From Burhinus oedicnemus (lineage: Eukaryota; Chordata; Aves; Charadriiformes; Burhinidae), in NCBI GenBank assembly GCA_008921705.1, contig VFFE01007033.1:246313-310312 (forward strand): a stretch of DNA of 64,000 nucleotides, read 5' to 3'. How positions within the stretch are numbered: the first letter of the stretch is position 1; every line of letters starts with the position of its first letter. The position numbers were made by a program, and so were the translations under genes. Shown piece by piece: positions 25,739 through 37,415 of the stretch. The notes under the pieces were generated by a model, which ran no database searches, was not told the DNA's origin, and worked only from the letters and a program-made list of their open reading frames with translations.

Positions 25739-25744
25739 TTTATT
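25739..25744 (-). terminator. SNRPA1: SNRPA1 poly(A) signal (AATAAA)
   Basis: A perfect AATAAA on the minus strand 140 bases after the SNRPA1 stop codon. It implies a 3' end near 25720 and a short 3' UTR. Confidence 0.75.
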
Positions 25745-25884
25745 GAAGGCCGAAATGCGCAAGGACAGGGTACGGGGGGGAGAGGGGAGGCTGCCCGGCG
25801 GGGGGGGCCGGCCGCCCGGGAAGGGAGGGGGCCGGCCTGAGCCCTCCCCCTGCGGGGCTCCGGGCAGAGGCGATGGGCCTGGGC

Positions 25885-25943
25885 CTACGATCCGTTGGGA
25901 ACCGTGTCTTCCTCCATTTCTTCTTCAGCGTCCTCCGACGGGC
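25885..25943 (-). CDS. SNRPA1: SNRPA1 coding exon 9 (acidic C-terminus)
   Basis: Encodes (G)PSEDAEEEMEEDTVPNGS, then TAG at 25887-25885. Acceptor TTCCAG. Confidence 0.95.
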
Positions 25944-28900
25944 CTGGAAGGACACGTCAGGGGTTACTACAAACGTTAGTTTTCTTTCCCAGAGAGGCGG
26001 TGTTAATTTTCACCCCTCTGCAGAGGGGCAGTAATAACGGGAACTCCAAAACACGACAGGGGGGAAAAAAAAAAAAATCGACATAGTTCTAACATACAGA
26101 AAAGAGGTGAAATTGCGAGTCTGCAGTTAAGATTTGTCCATGCAGAGACCTCTTGAGATCACAGAGACACTCCTGTACTCCCACCTGAGGTGCTAACGCT
26201 CAAAACAAGAGAGTCCAGATACCCTTTGTAATTATTCTAATTTTTTTAAAGAACTGGGATGAACTGTCTGGAGTTCACCAATACAGCGAAGTACTTGGGG
26301 CTGATATTTGGCACCTTGCTCTCCAGGGAGTCCAGGTCTAACAGCCCCGAACTGCACTCCAGAGGCCAGGCAGCTAATGTGCCAATTGCAGAGCCTTACA
26401 GATGCAATCCTCAATTACTCAGACTATAAAGTTACACTCATTTTAAACAGTTTTTTTTCAACTCCCTAACTGTTTGGCCTTTCCAGCATAGCTCCCTACT
26501 AAGATCCCGTAACGGATCAGGAAGCAATGAAGAGAGGTAGATTCTGTTTGGGAAACAAAAGTAATAAAAGCACAGAGTGACCTGATTTTCGTTCTCTGCC
26601 AGGAATCTGACCAGCCTGCAGTAAGCCTTTCAGCCGCTCCACTTCAGCCAGAGTCGTGGCATTCGCTATAGCAGTCTAAAAAACAGACAAAAGAGCACGA
26701 TGAATCTTCACATACAGTATCTCAGTCTGTTTAGAATGAACATAAACCCAAGATTTTTTCCAGTTAAGCGAAGCTAAGCCTCTCTAGAAAGTTCTACAAA
26801 TGACAAAGCACAATCTTACCTCCCCCCTTTATTAAACAAGCTGCTCTATCCTGGGAGAGCTCTAAGCTCAGACCAAAATTTCTTAAAAACCAGGTGTATT
26901 GTAACAGATGAAAAATTACAGAAAAAGCACCCAAATCAAAGTTAGGAGCCGCTATTCTATTCCTCTGAACAGTCAGGGGTTGCCAGGAGGAAGGAAACAT
27001 TTGTTCAGTTCAGATCCACAACAGTTCCTCCCCTCTGCTTTTGCCCATGCGTGCTGTCCTGACATATTTACCTTAATTGCCTCAACGTCACCTGGGGAGG
27101 GCCCAGCTTTCTTTTTGTCAGTTGGCAGACCAGCACCTGGATTGAAGCTTCAAAGGAAAAAATAAAGATCCATTACACCCTTTGAAGAGTACGTGCTTCT
27201 CCAACTTCCAAACTAGGTTTGGAAGCATTTCATTCAATCAAGTGTAGTATCTTATCTTTGTTAACAAACTGATACAGTGAAGAGTTGCCTCCTTCAGAAA
27301 CACCAGCAACTTGTCCTCGCTGTCCCATTTTCCCCCCACCTTTTCATCTGCTCATAAAGAGAGGCAGACCTTAACTTTATAAATTAAGCAGTCAACAAAA
27401 GCTATTCGATTTGGATGTTGTTGAACACTCAGGTGGTCTGTCACCATTACAAAAGCAGGGTGGATAAATAAACTGGAACTGAAATCGGGTTTCCTGTTCT
27501 TGTATGTCTAATATGCTATCACAACAGCCTATAGTTAAAGCCTACACTGCACTGGATGTAATCTCAGCACTCAAAAGAAAAAGGTTATCTGCTGCTGCTT
27601 TAAGAAAAAAAAAAGAAAAATCTGTAGTCTGTGAAAATGGATGTAATCAGCAGGAAAGAATTTCCTGAAGTGCATCAGACTGCTGCAACCTCTTTTGCAG
27701 CTATAGAAAGATTTTCTTCATATCTGTTTATTGAGCTATTTAGTTCAACCACCTACTTGTTCTATCACAGACCTGAACCCCTGTCCACTTATAAACTAGA
27801 GCTAAAGTCCATCTACTATAGTTTTAAATGCTAAATACATCCAAGATATTTTTTATTTAACTATGAATTTGGAAATGCTGTTGCCATACATGATCGGAAT
27901 TCTGATTTCCAAACAGGCTGAGGAAGGATTAAACAAACACAAGACATACCACTTAAGAATTAAACTAAATAAGCATATATATTTTTAATAGCTTAACTAA
28001 AGATTTTCACCTGCATTTATCCTCCTAATTACAGCAGATTTTACAGTTTGTATTCCCTAGGAAAACAAAAAATTTTAGTTACCAATTATCTAGGAAAATA
28101 ACTCCAAATAAACCATGGCCACCTCTCTGTAGTTAACTAACAAAAAGTTAAGGTTTCCTGCTTGTTAATTTAAAATCAACCCACCCTGACCAAATATCTC
28201 TTTCAAAAATATTTCTGACATGTATTCACCACCATCCAAAAATCGGGATGCTTGGATATGGCACTTCTGGCTACCAAAGCTTTTAAGGCATCCTGCCAGT
28301 AGCTGATATTTCAGTGTACTACCTAATAACGCACACAAAGTGGTGTTTCTGAAGGAGAATGCCAGTGTAAATTTGGTTTTTTTATCTTACGTTTTTGTTC
28401 TCCTGGCAATATCCTTTGCAAGCTGTGCACCCCGTTTGCCCTTGAACATTTTCTCTGCCTCCTGTCGCTCCTACAGCGATACCACACACACAAAGTTAAT
28501 TTAAGAACATTGCATTTTGCAAAGCTTCTGTCCTCGCGAAGAAAGATGCTTTGGCTCATCTTCATCAGTTAACATTGGTACGTGGAGACCAGACATTAAG
28601 AACAAGCACATAAACATCGCCCAAATGCTCAGACTCAAGATGTATCAACCTAATGCTCTTAGAAGTGAGAACTCTCCCACGCTCCACTGAAAGCAGAGGG
28701 CTCTGTTGTGATTGCTCATTTCTTTCTCTAAAAGTCTGTGTTCCTACCAACACCAGAGGACCAGAAAAGAATTAGACTAAACATGCAAAGGTAGTAAAAC
28801 TCAATTCAACATAATTAAACAAGCTACATTGTTAACAAAATGAAACCATGGAAGAAAACAAAGAGCATGTTTTAGAGCCACTTATGATACACAGTTTCGG

Positions 28901-31747
28901 TAAAATTTACAACTATGGCAAAAAGCTCACTGTTACCACTGAATTTTCAAGAATGTAACAAGAAAAAAAGGTATTAATCTGGTGCTGAATCAGAAGAAAG
29001 TAGACTTACTTTGAGTTTCACTTTTTGAAAATCCAGCACTCTGACCTGGGGAACTTTGTGGATTACATATAATCTGTAATGCTTCTTATTTGTTACAGGG
29101 TTCCTTAAAATGCTACAAAGTAAATTAAGGTTACAAAGAGATTCTTAACATAAAACATTTTAAAATACACATATTGAAATTCATTAATATACTTTAAATG
29201 CACTCATGTACCTTCTGCTATAACAACAAATAATACCATTAAATAAGCCCAGTGACAGCATTCTCTGATATAATGGAAACTATAGTAAAAACTTGCACTT
29301 TATCTTATCAATTAAGTAGATTTTATTGAAGAAGAATCATAAAGAACAACCTCAAAATATTTTAAAAACCCCAAATAACAAAACTATCACATTGCCTACC
29401 TGGACACTGATCAACTGAAAAATCACAGGACAAATTGCTTTTCTCTTTTTGTCCCTCACACCGAGTGTAACATTACTGAAAAGTCATTGTTTACATATAT
29501 TTCTAAGTATTTTGTAACAACAGTTTAAACCTTTGGTTTTTAGGTTTTTAAAGTTTAAGGTCACTTCAATGCTCGCATATTAGTTTATAGAAATGCTGCA
29601 TCTCATTGGTCCAACAGTCTGTCAGCAATATAAACCCTCACCCATTAAATACCACGTATTTCTGAAGCGTAGTGGAAACATTGTTTATCGATTCCATTTT
29701 TAAGCATAAAGAATCTGTCACAGCTCTTAAGAGCGAGAGCATTTCAGATCAAAGCAAAAAGCCAGGCCAGCAGCAGAGTTTGAACAGCAGAGAAAGAGCA
29801 GCTTTTCTTTTCAAGGTTACATACCTCAGGTAAGTCAGTGATTTGATAGTTGATAGTGGATCCAGTTCACCCTACATAATGGGAACACAGTAAGCATTCC
29901 TAAGTCCATTTAGTGAGAATCAAACATTTGAAAACAAAGTTCCTGAACTCCTATCTATTTTAGAGACCAATTAGAATTACTGCAATTAGTTTAACAGGAA
30001 AACCACCAAGACTTTGTGACTGCTGTTCCACTGAATGCTGCAAATTATGCTCATTAAAATATCTGCACCACTAACTACCATCAAAACCATATGATATGAC
30101 TCTAAAGAAAAACAAAAAAGGCTAATTAGAAAGATGAGTAGTATCAAGTATTACCAAAAGCATATGGCACTACTCTCAGCAAAAACGTTAATTAAAAAGA
30201 TGGCAAACACAAATTTAAGCTTGTTTAGATTTATCCTGCATTGATAGCTTACCAATTCAGCAATGTTGTTGTTGGTAAGAATGAGCTCCGTCAGGCTGGG
30301 CAGAGCCTGTTCAAGGCTTTCACCAATCCGACTAAAGAACAAAAACCAAAGGTTTAACTTAGGCCAGAAATTAGCAATGGTGAAAAGACACACAGAAATA
30401 TTATAACATAGAGGATCTCCCTATAAAACAACAGTGTGACACTGACAAAAGTTTGGGTTAGCATCCCCTACAATACTTTTTCTGATAAAGCTGGCAATAA
30501 ATACCAGCCATCGCTGTAAGAGTACTAGATACAATATGAGATTTATGCTCATTCACTTGCGGGTATCCCCATCTTCTTGTCTGTATGGGGATGGTTACTG
30601 AAATCCAAAGTTCTGGTCAAATTCCAAACTCTGCACCTCATTGTCCTGTCTGAAAAATGACAACTGACCTGGGACAAACTTTTGCAGTGAAAAGTCAGGC
30701 AACATGAAGAGGGCCTAAGCAGTATTCAGTGCTGATTTTCTTTCCCCAAAACCCAAACATTTCTACACCTACCCAGCACTGAAAGATGCAGGCATGTCTC
30801 CCAAGAGCATTTTCCTCTGCCCCAGTGTCCCATCTGGCCAAAATACAACCGCTTACCAAATCCTATTGTTGTTCATCAGAAGAGTTTTCAGCCTTCTCAA
30901 CAGAGGGAACCCATCCAGTTTACGGATCTCATTGTCAGAGAAATCAATTGCATCAAACTGGTCCAGGGTGGCACCCAAGTTCTCAATAACAGGGATTTTA
31001 TAGCCTGGGGAGAAAGTGTAAGACAGGAATCAGATGGTGCCCACAAGAGAGCAGAAAAGAGCAAGAGGCAGTGCGTAGGGGGCATATCTGGACGGACTGA
31101 GAATGCAAATAGTCAAAACACCTCCTCAACGACTCCCCTCCCCATCACACACAGACCAAACTCTCCCCATCAAAGCCAACCACCCCCGCAGCCTTCTCAA
31201 AGCATCCCTCTTCCTCCCTCTCAGCCAACACCCCAACACCCTCCCTGCATGTGCCCTCCTCAGCCCAAATCCACTTTTATGGCACATGCCTCGTGTGTCT
31301 CAACCCCACCACCGCAGCTTCCTCCGACATTTCACCCCAAATTCCCATTCCACCCACCTCACCTGCTCCCACCCCCCAGGTTCCCCTGCCATTGGAACCC
31401 CTTTAACTGCCCCCCAAGCTCCACGGCCACTGCAGCTCCTCTAAGCCGCCCACCCACTGCAGGCCCTTCCAGCAACCTTCCCCCCGGCTTCCCCGGTCCT
31501 GCCGCCGCCCCTCCTCCCGTCGCAGGCCCCATCACAGGCCCCCCAAGCCTCAGCCACACACCCCACACCTCCTCGCAGGCCCCTTCCCGGCACAGGCCTC
31601 CACGCCCCCCGCCCCCGGCACAGGCACAGGCCCCGCATCGTCAGAGCCCCGCCGAGCCCGCGCACCGCGCAGGTCGAGCTCGCGGTCGCGGACGGCGTTG
31701 GTGTACTGCGCCGCCTGCTCGATCAGCTCCGCCGTCAGCTTCACCAT
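25885..31747 (-). CDS. SNRPA1: U2 snRNP protein A' (U2A'), complete, nine coding exons
   Basis: U2A' is a leucine-rich-repeat protein that binds U2B'' and stem-loop IV of U2 snRNA in the nuclear spliceosome. Coding exons, 5' to 3': 31666-31747, 30857-31004, 30253-30331, 29825-29871, 29010-29112, 28391-28470, 27072-27147, 26582-26675, 25885-25943. They total 768 bases, 255 residues, the same length as human. Residues about 20-140 hold the LRRs, with repeated L..L.L..N patterns such as LTELILTNNNIAEL at about 90-103, and a capping motif near 123-150. The rest is a basic then acidic tail (EDAEEEMEEDTVPNGS). All junctions are GT-AG and in phase. Two donors are weak: exon 1 (GTGCGC) and exon 8 (GTCACT). 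Upstream is a CpG island. Confidence 0.97.
26582..26675 (-). CDS. SNRPA1: SNRPA1 coding exon 8
   Basis: Encodes TAIANATTLAEVERLKGLLQ and on to GREKS-like GRERKS. The donor is G|GTCACT, which departs from consensus at +3 to +5. The phase still joins exon 9 correctly. Confidence 0.92.
27072..27147 (-). CDS. SNRPA1: SNRPA1 coding exon 7
   Basis: Encodes FNPGAGLPTDKKKAGPSPGD and VEAIK, matching human closely. Acceptor GAAG, donor AAG|GTAAAT. Confidence 0.94.
28391..28470 (-). CDS. SNRPA1: SNRPA1 coding exon 6
   Basis: Encodes ERQEAEKMFKGKRGAQLAKD and IARRTK, the basic helix after the LRR domain. Donor AC|GTAAGA. Confidence 0.95.
29010..29112 (-). CDS. SNRPA1: SNRPA1 coding exon 5
   Basis: Encodes ILRNPVTNKKHYRLYVIHKV through VLDFQKVKLK, the last LRR and its C-terminal cap. 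Donor AAA|GTAAGT. Confidence 0.95.
29825..29871 (-). CDS. SNRPA1: SNRPA1 coding exon 4
   Basis: A 47-base exon encoding GELDPLSTIKSLTYL. It is too short to stand out as an open frame but is fixed by phase and family similarity. Donor AG|GTATGT. Confidence 0.92.
30253..30331 (-). CDS. SNRPA1: SNRPA1 coding exon 3
   Basis: Encodes RIGESLEQALPSLTELILTN plus NNIAEL. Acceptor TTTAG, donor TTG|GTAAGC. Confidence 0.94.
30857..31004 (-). CDS. SNRPA1: SNRPA1 coding exon 2
   Basis: Encodes GYKIPVIENLGATLDQFDAI through LKTLLMNNNRI, LRR repeats 1-3. Acceptor CCCCAG, donor TG|GTAAGC. Confidence 0.95.
31666..31747 (-). CDS. SNRPA1: SNRPA1 coding exon 1
   Basis: ATG at 31747-31745. It encodes MVKLTAELIEQAAQYTNAV and on to LDLR, identical to human as far as I can tell. 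Donor G|GTGCGC is GT but poor at +3 to +6. Confidence 0.95.
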
Positions 31748-31770
31748 CCCGCCGGGCCCCGCCGCACCGC

Positions 31771-31885
31771 CCGCTCCGCTCCGCTCCGCACCGCTGCCAG
31801 GCCGCGCCGCGCCGCGCCAGGCCAGGCCAGGCCAACCCGCTGAGCGCCGAGCCGAGCCGATCCAGGCCGCCCGGCCGAGCGCCGA
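31771..31885. repeat. Pentanucleotide repeat in the SNRPA1 5' UTR/core promoter
   Basis: Runs of CCGCT, GCCGC, GCCAG and GCCGA pentamers follow each other, beginning 24 bases above the SNRPA1 start codon. The family resembles the GCCGA array beside CHSY1 exon 1. Confidence 0.8.
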
Positions 31886-32330
31886 AGCAGTGAGAGGCAG
31901 GCACCGCCCCGCGGCCCGCCCTCTCCTCTCCCCGAGATGGCGGGCTCTGACAGGAGCGGAGCGGCCGCGGCCTCCCCCTGCCCCGGCCCGGGCGGCCCCT
32001 GCTCTCCCGCCTCTCCCGGACTCCGGCGGCAGCCTGGTGCTGGGCAGGCCCAGGCCGTGCCCCTTCAGAAGGTGCCGAGGCCGCTGCGCCCTGACGGGGA
32101 GCAGGGGGAGTCCTGCAGGCCCTTCTCCTCCCTCATCGGTCCCCTCCTCCGTCTCACCCCTTTAAAGGTCTTTTTCACGGTAATTTTCCGTGCGGTTGAA
32201 ACCTCGCGGCTGCAGGGAGGGCCGGGGCCGTGCGTCCCGGGCAGCAGCTCTTTCCCCAGCCGATGGCACCGGCGGCGCTTCGGCAGCTGGTCAGCAGAGG
32301 GACCCGGCGTCCCGCAGACGCCTCGTCCCT

Positions 32331-35300
32331 CAGCAAACGCGGCACCAAGCGCCCATGGAGGGGGCCCCACCCCCGAGAAGACTGGTCTGACTCCAGCAGT
32401 GCCGGTGAGGGGGGCAACCATCCCTCCCGGGAGGCGGCTGGCAGCAAACCCTCTCCTTGCTGAGGTGAGGATCCCCCACCCTCCCCTCCCCGGGGCCGCC
32501 CTGCAGCCCACAGGCGGGCAAGGGCCGCACGCAGGGCCGGCACCCAGCCCAGTACACAGCCCAGTGCCTGAGCACTGACGGACAAACTGTGGAGGGACAT
32601 GGCTTTGCTATCAGTAGTACCCTAACCCAGCGCCAGGATGTCACCAGAGGTTCCCCCTCAACTTCTGGTGTTTCCAAGCACAGACTAAACGTGCAGAAAT
32701 GGAGGCAGGGCGGGCCGGGAACCTGCTTCACGCAGGGGACTGGCAGCAAGCGGGCTGCTTTCCTTTGGACACAGTTGGCTTAGCTGGTGGGATGGTGCTT
32801 GTCCGAACATGTGCTGATCCCGTCCCGCTTGGCAGCCAGGGCAGCCTACTGCAACACTCGCAGCTCTCGGTGCTTTTTCTCCTCCACCCAAGCAACAGCT
32901 CAGCATTTGCTCCTGGACACAGGGTTGCCCATAAACACCTTCCCTCTGCAGCATTTGAGGCGGTTGCTCTGGCACTTCCCCATGCGTGGGGAAGCTGCGT
33001 TGGGCTAGGAACATGCCACGGGCTGTGGCATGACATTCACGCTTTGCCTGCGAGATAAAATGCACTCTCGAGTGTCACTACATCCCCTCATACCCTCTTG
33101 ACGGGATTCAGGAAACAGCGAGGAAGAGCTGGGGGTAGGGCTGGGGGAGCCGAGATGGCTCAGCCTGCTGTGTCTGGCTGGGGAACTCCACTTCAACCTA
33201 AAGCAGGTCACTAGGTCTGAGACTGGCACACTGCCCGGCGTCAGTGCTGGCCTCACTGGCAGGGCTTGGCTCAGGGCAGTAGGGCTTTGCAGACAGGTGA
33301 ACCACAGTGTGGATGAGGTGGACTGAAGGTGGCACGTGAAGGGAAGCAGTTCACCATCCCCAGGTCCCAAATCCTGCTGAATGTCACCAAGCCACTGCTT
33401 CTGTGACCCTGGAGAAATACGTCCCCAGCCCTCAAGGCCGCCCGAGCGAGATGAGGCAGAATGATTTCTGGATCCACTGCTATCGAGGGAAGGATTTTGT
33501 TCATGAGCCGTGACATTTCTGTGAACCCAGAGGATGTGATAATAGGTTAAATGCTGCAGCCACATTTGGCACCGCACAATGATGGCTCATACTTTTCTTT
33601 TGGGAGCATCTAGCAGCATGACCCTGAGAGTGATGCCTGGCTCGTTCCCCAGGACTACAGCGTCAGAGCTGGCTCTGTTCTGGCTGGCGATCCCTGCAGA
33701 GGTGTCAGCTGGGGTCAGGCAGCTCCTGTGCTCCCTACTTAAAAAACACCCTCACCAAAGCTGCATAGGAAAGCACGTAATCAAGTTTTTATAACATCTG
33801 CATTTGTTTAAAAGCAGTTACGAGAGAGCAAGAAAAAGGGACAGCTGTCACAAGCAGAAACGAAGAATGAGCAGCACTGTTGTACGTGACTCAGGAATCA
33901 CGCGGTGGTAAAGACAACAGAGTCTTTAGTCATTTCAGACAGTTGTTAAAAGGAGACCCTCCTCAGCCTCCTGGAAGGCAGGTCCTGCCTCTGACAAAGC
34001 CAAATAAAACATGGACCTTTCTCCCTTAGCACAATACAGCTGTACGCCTCAGCTTTACAGCCATAACAGAATTGTAATTGAGAGCAGACAGATTCTTGGT
34101 CTCTGATGCTGTACATGAGCTCTTAAAAGCCCTTTCTTTGTAATGGAAAGTCAAAGACGATTTTTAAGATGTGTGTTCCCCACTTGCCAAATACAAAATG
34201 GCAGATGGCCGCGGATGTAACCTCACAGCCAAACAGCAAACAAGGAGTCAGGCTGCACGAAGAAGATTTTCCAGAAAACAGCTATTATAGATTTGGCTTT
34301 GGTGCCAAGAGACAACAGAGAAACAGGCTTTAATAAATTGCCTAAATATGCATTTATCTTGAAGATACAGCCACTTTGATCCTCTGAGCATACTGGTGTC
34401 AGAGAGATTTTAATAGCTCCAAGCAAGCATTGCAATAGCTTGGATAAATAACCTGAATTTTATTACTTTCCAAGAGTGATTTCTGAGGGAGTTAGTGCCC
34501 TAGGAAACACTGGGAGCTGATGTTGTTGCATGAACTCAATGTGTAGAATTTGTTTCTCTTTCCCTGGCAGGCTGAAGGGCAGCAGAAAGCAGGATAAAGC
34601 TGGGACTGCTGGGGATTGGTCATCTTAAATTGCATTGCTTCACCCAGCATGTATTTTAAGTTATGCCAAGGATGTAAGGGTAGACTTTTTTTTTTTTAAT
34701 AGCATTTCAGTACATCTAAATATACCAGTGAGCAGTATGTAGAGGCAGGCCGCTGTGAGCCAGAGAGCTGAAAAGGCAGAGCTGACGCAGTACTCCTGAT
34801 TCACAGCTCCCGTTTTCTGACTGTGTGACACAGCAACAGAAATGAAAGTGTGTTATTTTACAACCAAAGGGGCAGAAGCCAGGAGAATTTCACCCCTCTT
34901 CTGACCCCTGGTTTGGCCCAAGACCGAAAGGGGAATCCTGGAGCAACAGAAGGAATCACGGTTTGTGATAAATCATCTGCTTAATTCACATCATCTGATA
35001 AATGTGAAGATCTGTAAGACACACGAGCCCACAGCAGCACAGCTCTGAGAAAGGATCTTCCCTCATGGGAGGACTCAGTTCTTTTCTTCTGTTCACACTT
35101 AAAAAGCTCACATCCAGATATCCAGGCACTACCCTGGGCCCCTGGCCCGCGGTCAGACATTGGAAAACCAACACAACAAACAAAAGCCTCCACAGCTCCC
35201 TCAGCTCCGTGACACACCAGCGGCCCCTCTCCTTCCCCAGCCAGCCGAAGGGGGAAGGTCACCCTGTGGTTCACAGCGGCTGCAAACTGCAGTGGGGGCC

Positions 35301-35700
35301 GCAGGATGCTCCGTGTACAGGTGGGAGAGGGGAGTGAGCTCCCCTGCCAGTTCATCCACCTGCAGATGCATCGCTGCATGTTGCGCTCTCTCCCCAACTG
35401 GAGAATATGCCCAGCTGTGCCCGAGCACAGCCCCAAACCCCAGCCAGACGGCCCTGGGTGCACCAGCCCAGTCTGGCACAGGGAGTATATTTGGGATATG
35501 AGTTTCCTCTGGAGGTAAAAGACCTTTATGAGAACAAATGTGAGGTTTTTGTTCCTGAGCTGTTTCTCCCACAGGTGCTCTGGGCTGCTCAGGAGCTCCA
35601 GCCAGGACAGCTGCTTCATCCAGCAAAATAAAGACGTGTGGTGCATCGTTGCCTTGCCCTGCCTCTGGTTGGGATGGTGGCTGCATGAATTTGGAAAAAG
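32331..35700. other. Intergenic region between SNRPA1 and PCSK6
   Basis: No supported gene. The longest open frames are 33005-33577 (190 codons) and 34981-35703 (240 codons), both minus strand and both without recognisable similarity. A T run lies at about 34687-34698. Confidence 0.6.
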
Positions 35701-35731
35701 CACAGATTCATTTGTCAGGGGAGATCAATAG

Positions 35732-35737
35732 TTTATT
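35732..35737 (-). terminator. PCSK6: Candidate PCSK6 poly(A) signal (AATAAA)
   Basis: The first perfect AATAAA on the minus strand after the PCSK6 stop codon, about 1.6 kb downstream. It would give a 3' UTR of ordinary length. Transcript data are needed; earlier use of a variant signal is possible. Confidence 0.4.
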
Positions 35738-37317
35738 AACTTAAAGGTCAGTTCACCAAAGCTCCATCTTTCCTTGGGTTTGGTCCAGGCAGGTGAGGAC
35801 CGGTGACGCTGTGGCTCTCCCACCTTCACCTGGCTGAGGTAAGCTCTAGCGGGCAAGCCCAGGCAGGGTGTGTGTCATTGCGACTGAAACCAAGCCGGGA
35901 TTATCCCAGCTCCGTGAGGAACTGGTGACAATTCGTACTGTGAATTTCATTGGCAAAAGGTTGAACTCGTTAAAACTATTAACAATGAAAATCAGAACAT
36001 GCAGCGTAGGAAAGAGTGTTTACATACATCTGGTGCAAAGAGGGGCTCTGCAAGGTCAGAGAGGGGAAAAGGAGAAGGATGTAAGACAAAGAGATTCCCC
36101 ACTCCCATATAAAAAATAGTCCACAGAGAAAAAACCCAAAGATTGTATAAGTTATTTTTAAAAAATCTGTAAAACAACATAGCCAAGGATAGTTTAAACA
36201 CAATTATATAAACACCACATGACTTACTATTAAGGGAGAGCATGAAAAGGTTTGTTTCGGGGAAGGGCTTTGTAGAATTAAGTTTCCTGGCTGGACCCCT
36301 GGAACGTCTCTTTTGGAAACAGATGCCCAAGAAAAAAATCACTGCCATGAACAGGAGGATTTTCTGAGAGAGAAGGGTAATACCCAGCAAAACAGGAGAA
36401 GGATCGTAACGCAAAATGCCAGAAAAAATTAACTGGGACAACATCTCATTTAGAGGAAGGATCTAGCTCGTTCCAGAACTGAATTAAGCAGCAACTTACT
36501 AGCAGTTCCAAGAGGGAAATACATTGCATGGTAAGGCTGTGACCCCACAGGCTAGTCCGTGCCAATGAATCCCCCCGAGTCTGTAAGACTCCCTTGTAGG
36601 CACGTGAGTTTTGCCTGCCTGCAGTTACCTGCAGGGCAAAGCCCTGCTGGACTCGCTGGGCTGACACGCCTGCAGAGCCCCGTGGATCAGCTCTCGCTTT
36701 GGTCCTCAAATCTCCAGTTATTGCCACGGCCAGAAAGAAACAGCTACTGACCAAATCCGAACAGGAGTGCCAGAGTGGGCTTTAGGGCACCGCTCTGGGA
36801 ACCACCTAATTCATCGTTTTACTTATGTACAGAGCACGGCGCCGGCCGTTTGCAATGTAGGTTTATATCAGCCGTCACCTAGCAGAAAAGGGTACCAAAA
36901 ATTGGGCCAGAAATGGCTCTTTCTTCGCAGATGTGTAAAGTCCTGCATCCTTTGCAGCGAGGGCTCCTGCCAGCCGCTCGGAGCGGGGAGATCAGTAGGA
37001 TTTCTGCGAAGAGCCAAGCGTGTGTACATGGATCATGCATTGGTCCCTGCTCACGAGGAGTGTTTGAGAGTATTAATATCACCACTTGTCTGCTGCCTTT
37101 CAGGACCTGATCGTTCAGGGTATGAGCCAATCTCTGCTTAACATATTGCTATAGAAACGCACTGACAGTGATATTAAAGCTATCAAACTTACGAGCAAAT
37201 GCTTGACAGCACCATGTAAACTCTCCCAAAGCTGAAAAAATAAACTTTTGTCCTAAACATTTGGCAGAACTGGGCTGGCAGTTGGTGGAAGTCCTGGATG
37301 GATACAGCCGCTGAACT
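35738..37317 (-). other. PCSK6: Probable PCSK6 3' UTR
   Basis: Non-coding sequence between the PCSK6 stop and the candidate poly(A) signal. No repeats or other features are recognised. The extent depends on which poly(A) signal is used. Confidence 0.4.
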
Positions 37318-37415
37318 TTACCCGGCCATAAGACACGTCTGACAGCAGAACTGCACAAACAGCTTCTTTTCACAGAGCTTGTTTGATTTCACCATCTCAC
37401 AGAAAGTCTTGTCAG
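37318..37415 (-). CDS. PCSK6: PCSK6 last exon (PLAC domain)
   Basis: Encodes [20 protein letters not shown] then [11 protein letters not shown] and TAA at 37320-37318. The six-cysteine PLAC module binds heparan sulfate in the human protein. Acceptor TTCCAG. Confidence 0.96.

Larger units (their letters stand above)
25120..25870. promoter_or_regulatory. CpG-rich zone: SELENOS promoter and SNRPA1 3' end
   Basis: High G+C with many CpGs from SELENOS intron 1 to the last SNRPA1 exon, containing CCAAT boxes at 25436-25440 and 25512-25516. The SELENOS promoter must fit in about 340 bp below the SNRPA1 poly(A) signal. Edges are by eye. Confidence 0.7.
31450..32330. promoter_or_regulatory. CpG island and probable promoter of SNRPA1
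   Basis: Dense CpG and C/G runs surround SNRPA1 exon 1, with no TATA box seen. GC-rich sequence extends about 600 bases upstream of the start codon, wide enough for divergent transcription. Edges are by eye. Confidence 0.75.

Noticed and set aside
24928..25762. Open frames spanning the N gap and the SELENOS promoter
   Set aside because: They cross splice sites and the gap, and overlap SELENOS exons in other frames. They are shadows of the GC-rich zone.
27640..27840. Possible transposon remnant in SNRPA1 intron 6
   Set aside because: The phrase-like similarity to CR1 tails is too weak and no terminal octamers are present.
33005..33577. 190-codon minus-strand open frame in the intergenic region
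   Set aside because: No recognisable family, low-complexity Ser/Pro content, and overlapping frames of similar quality.
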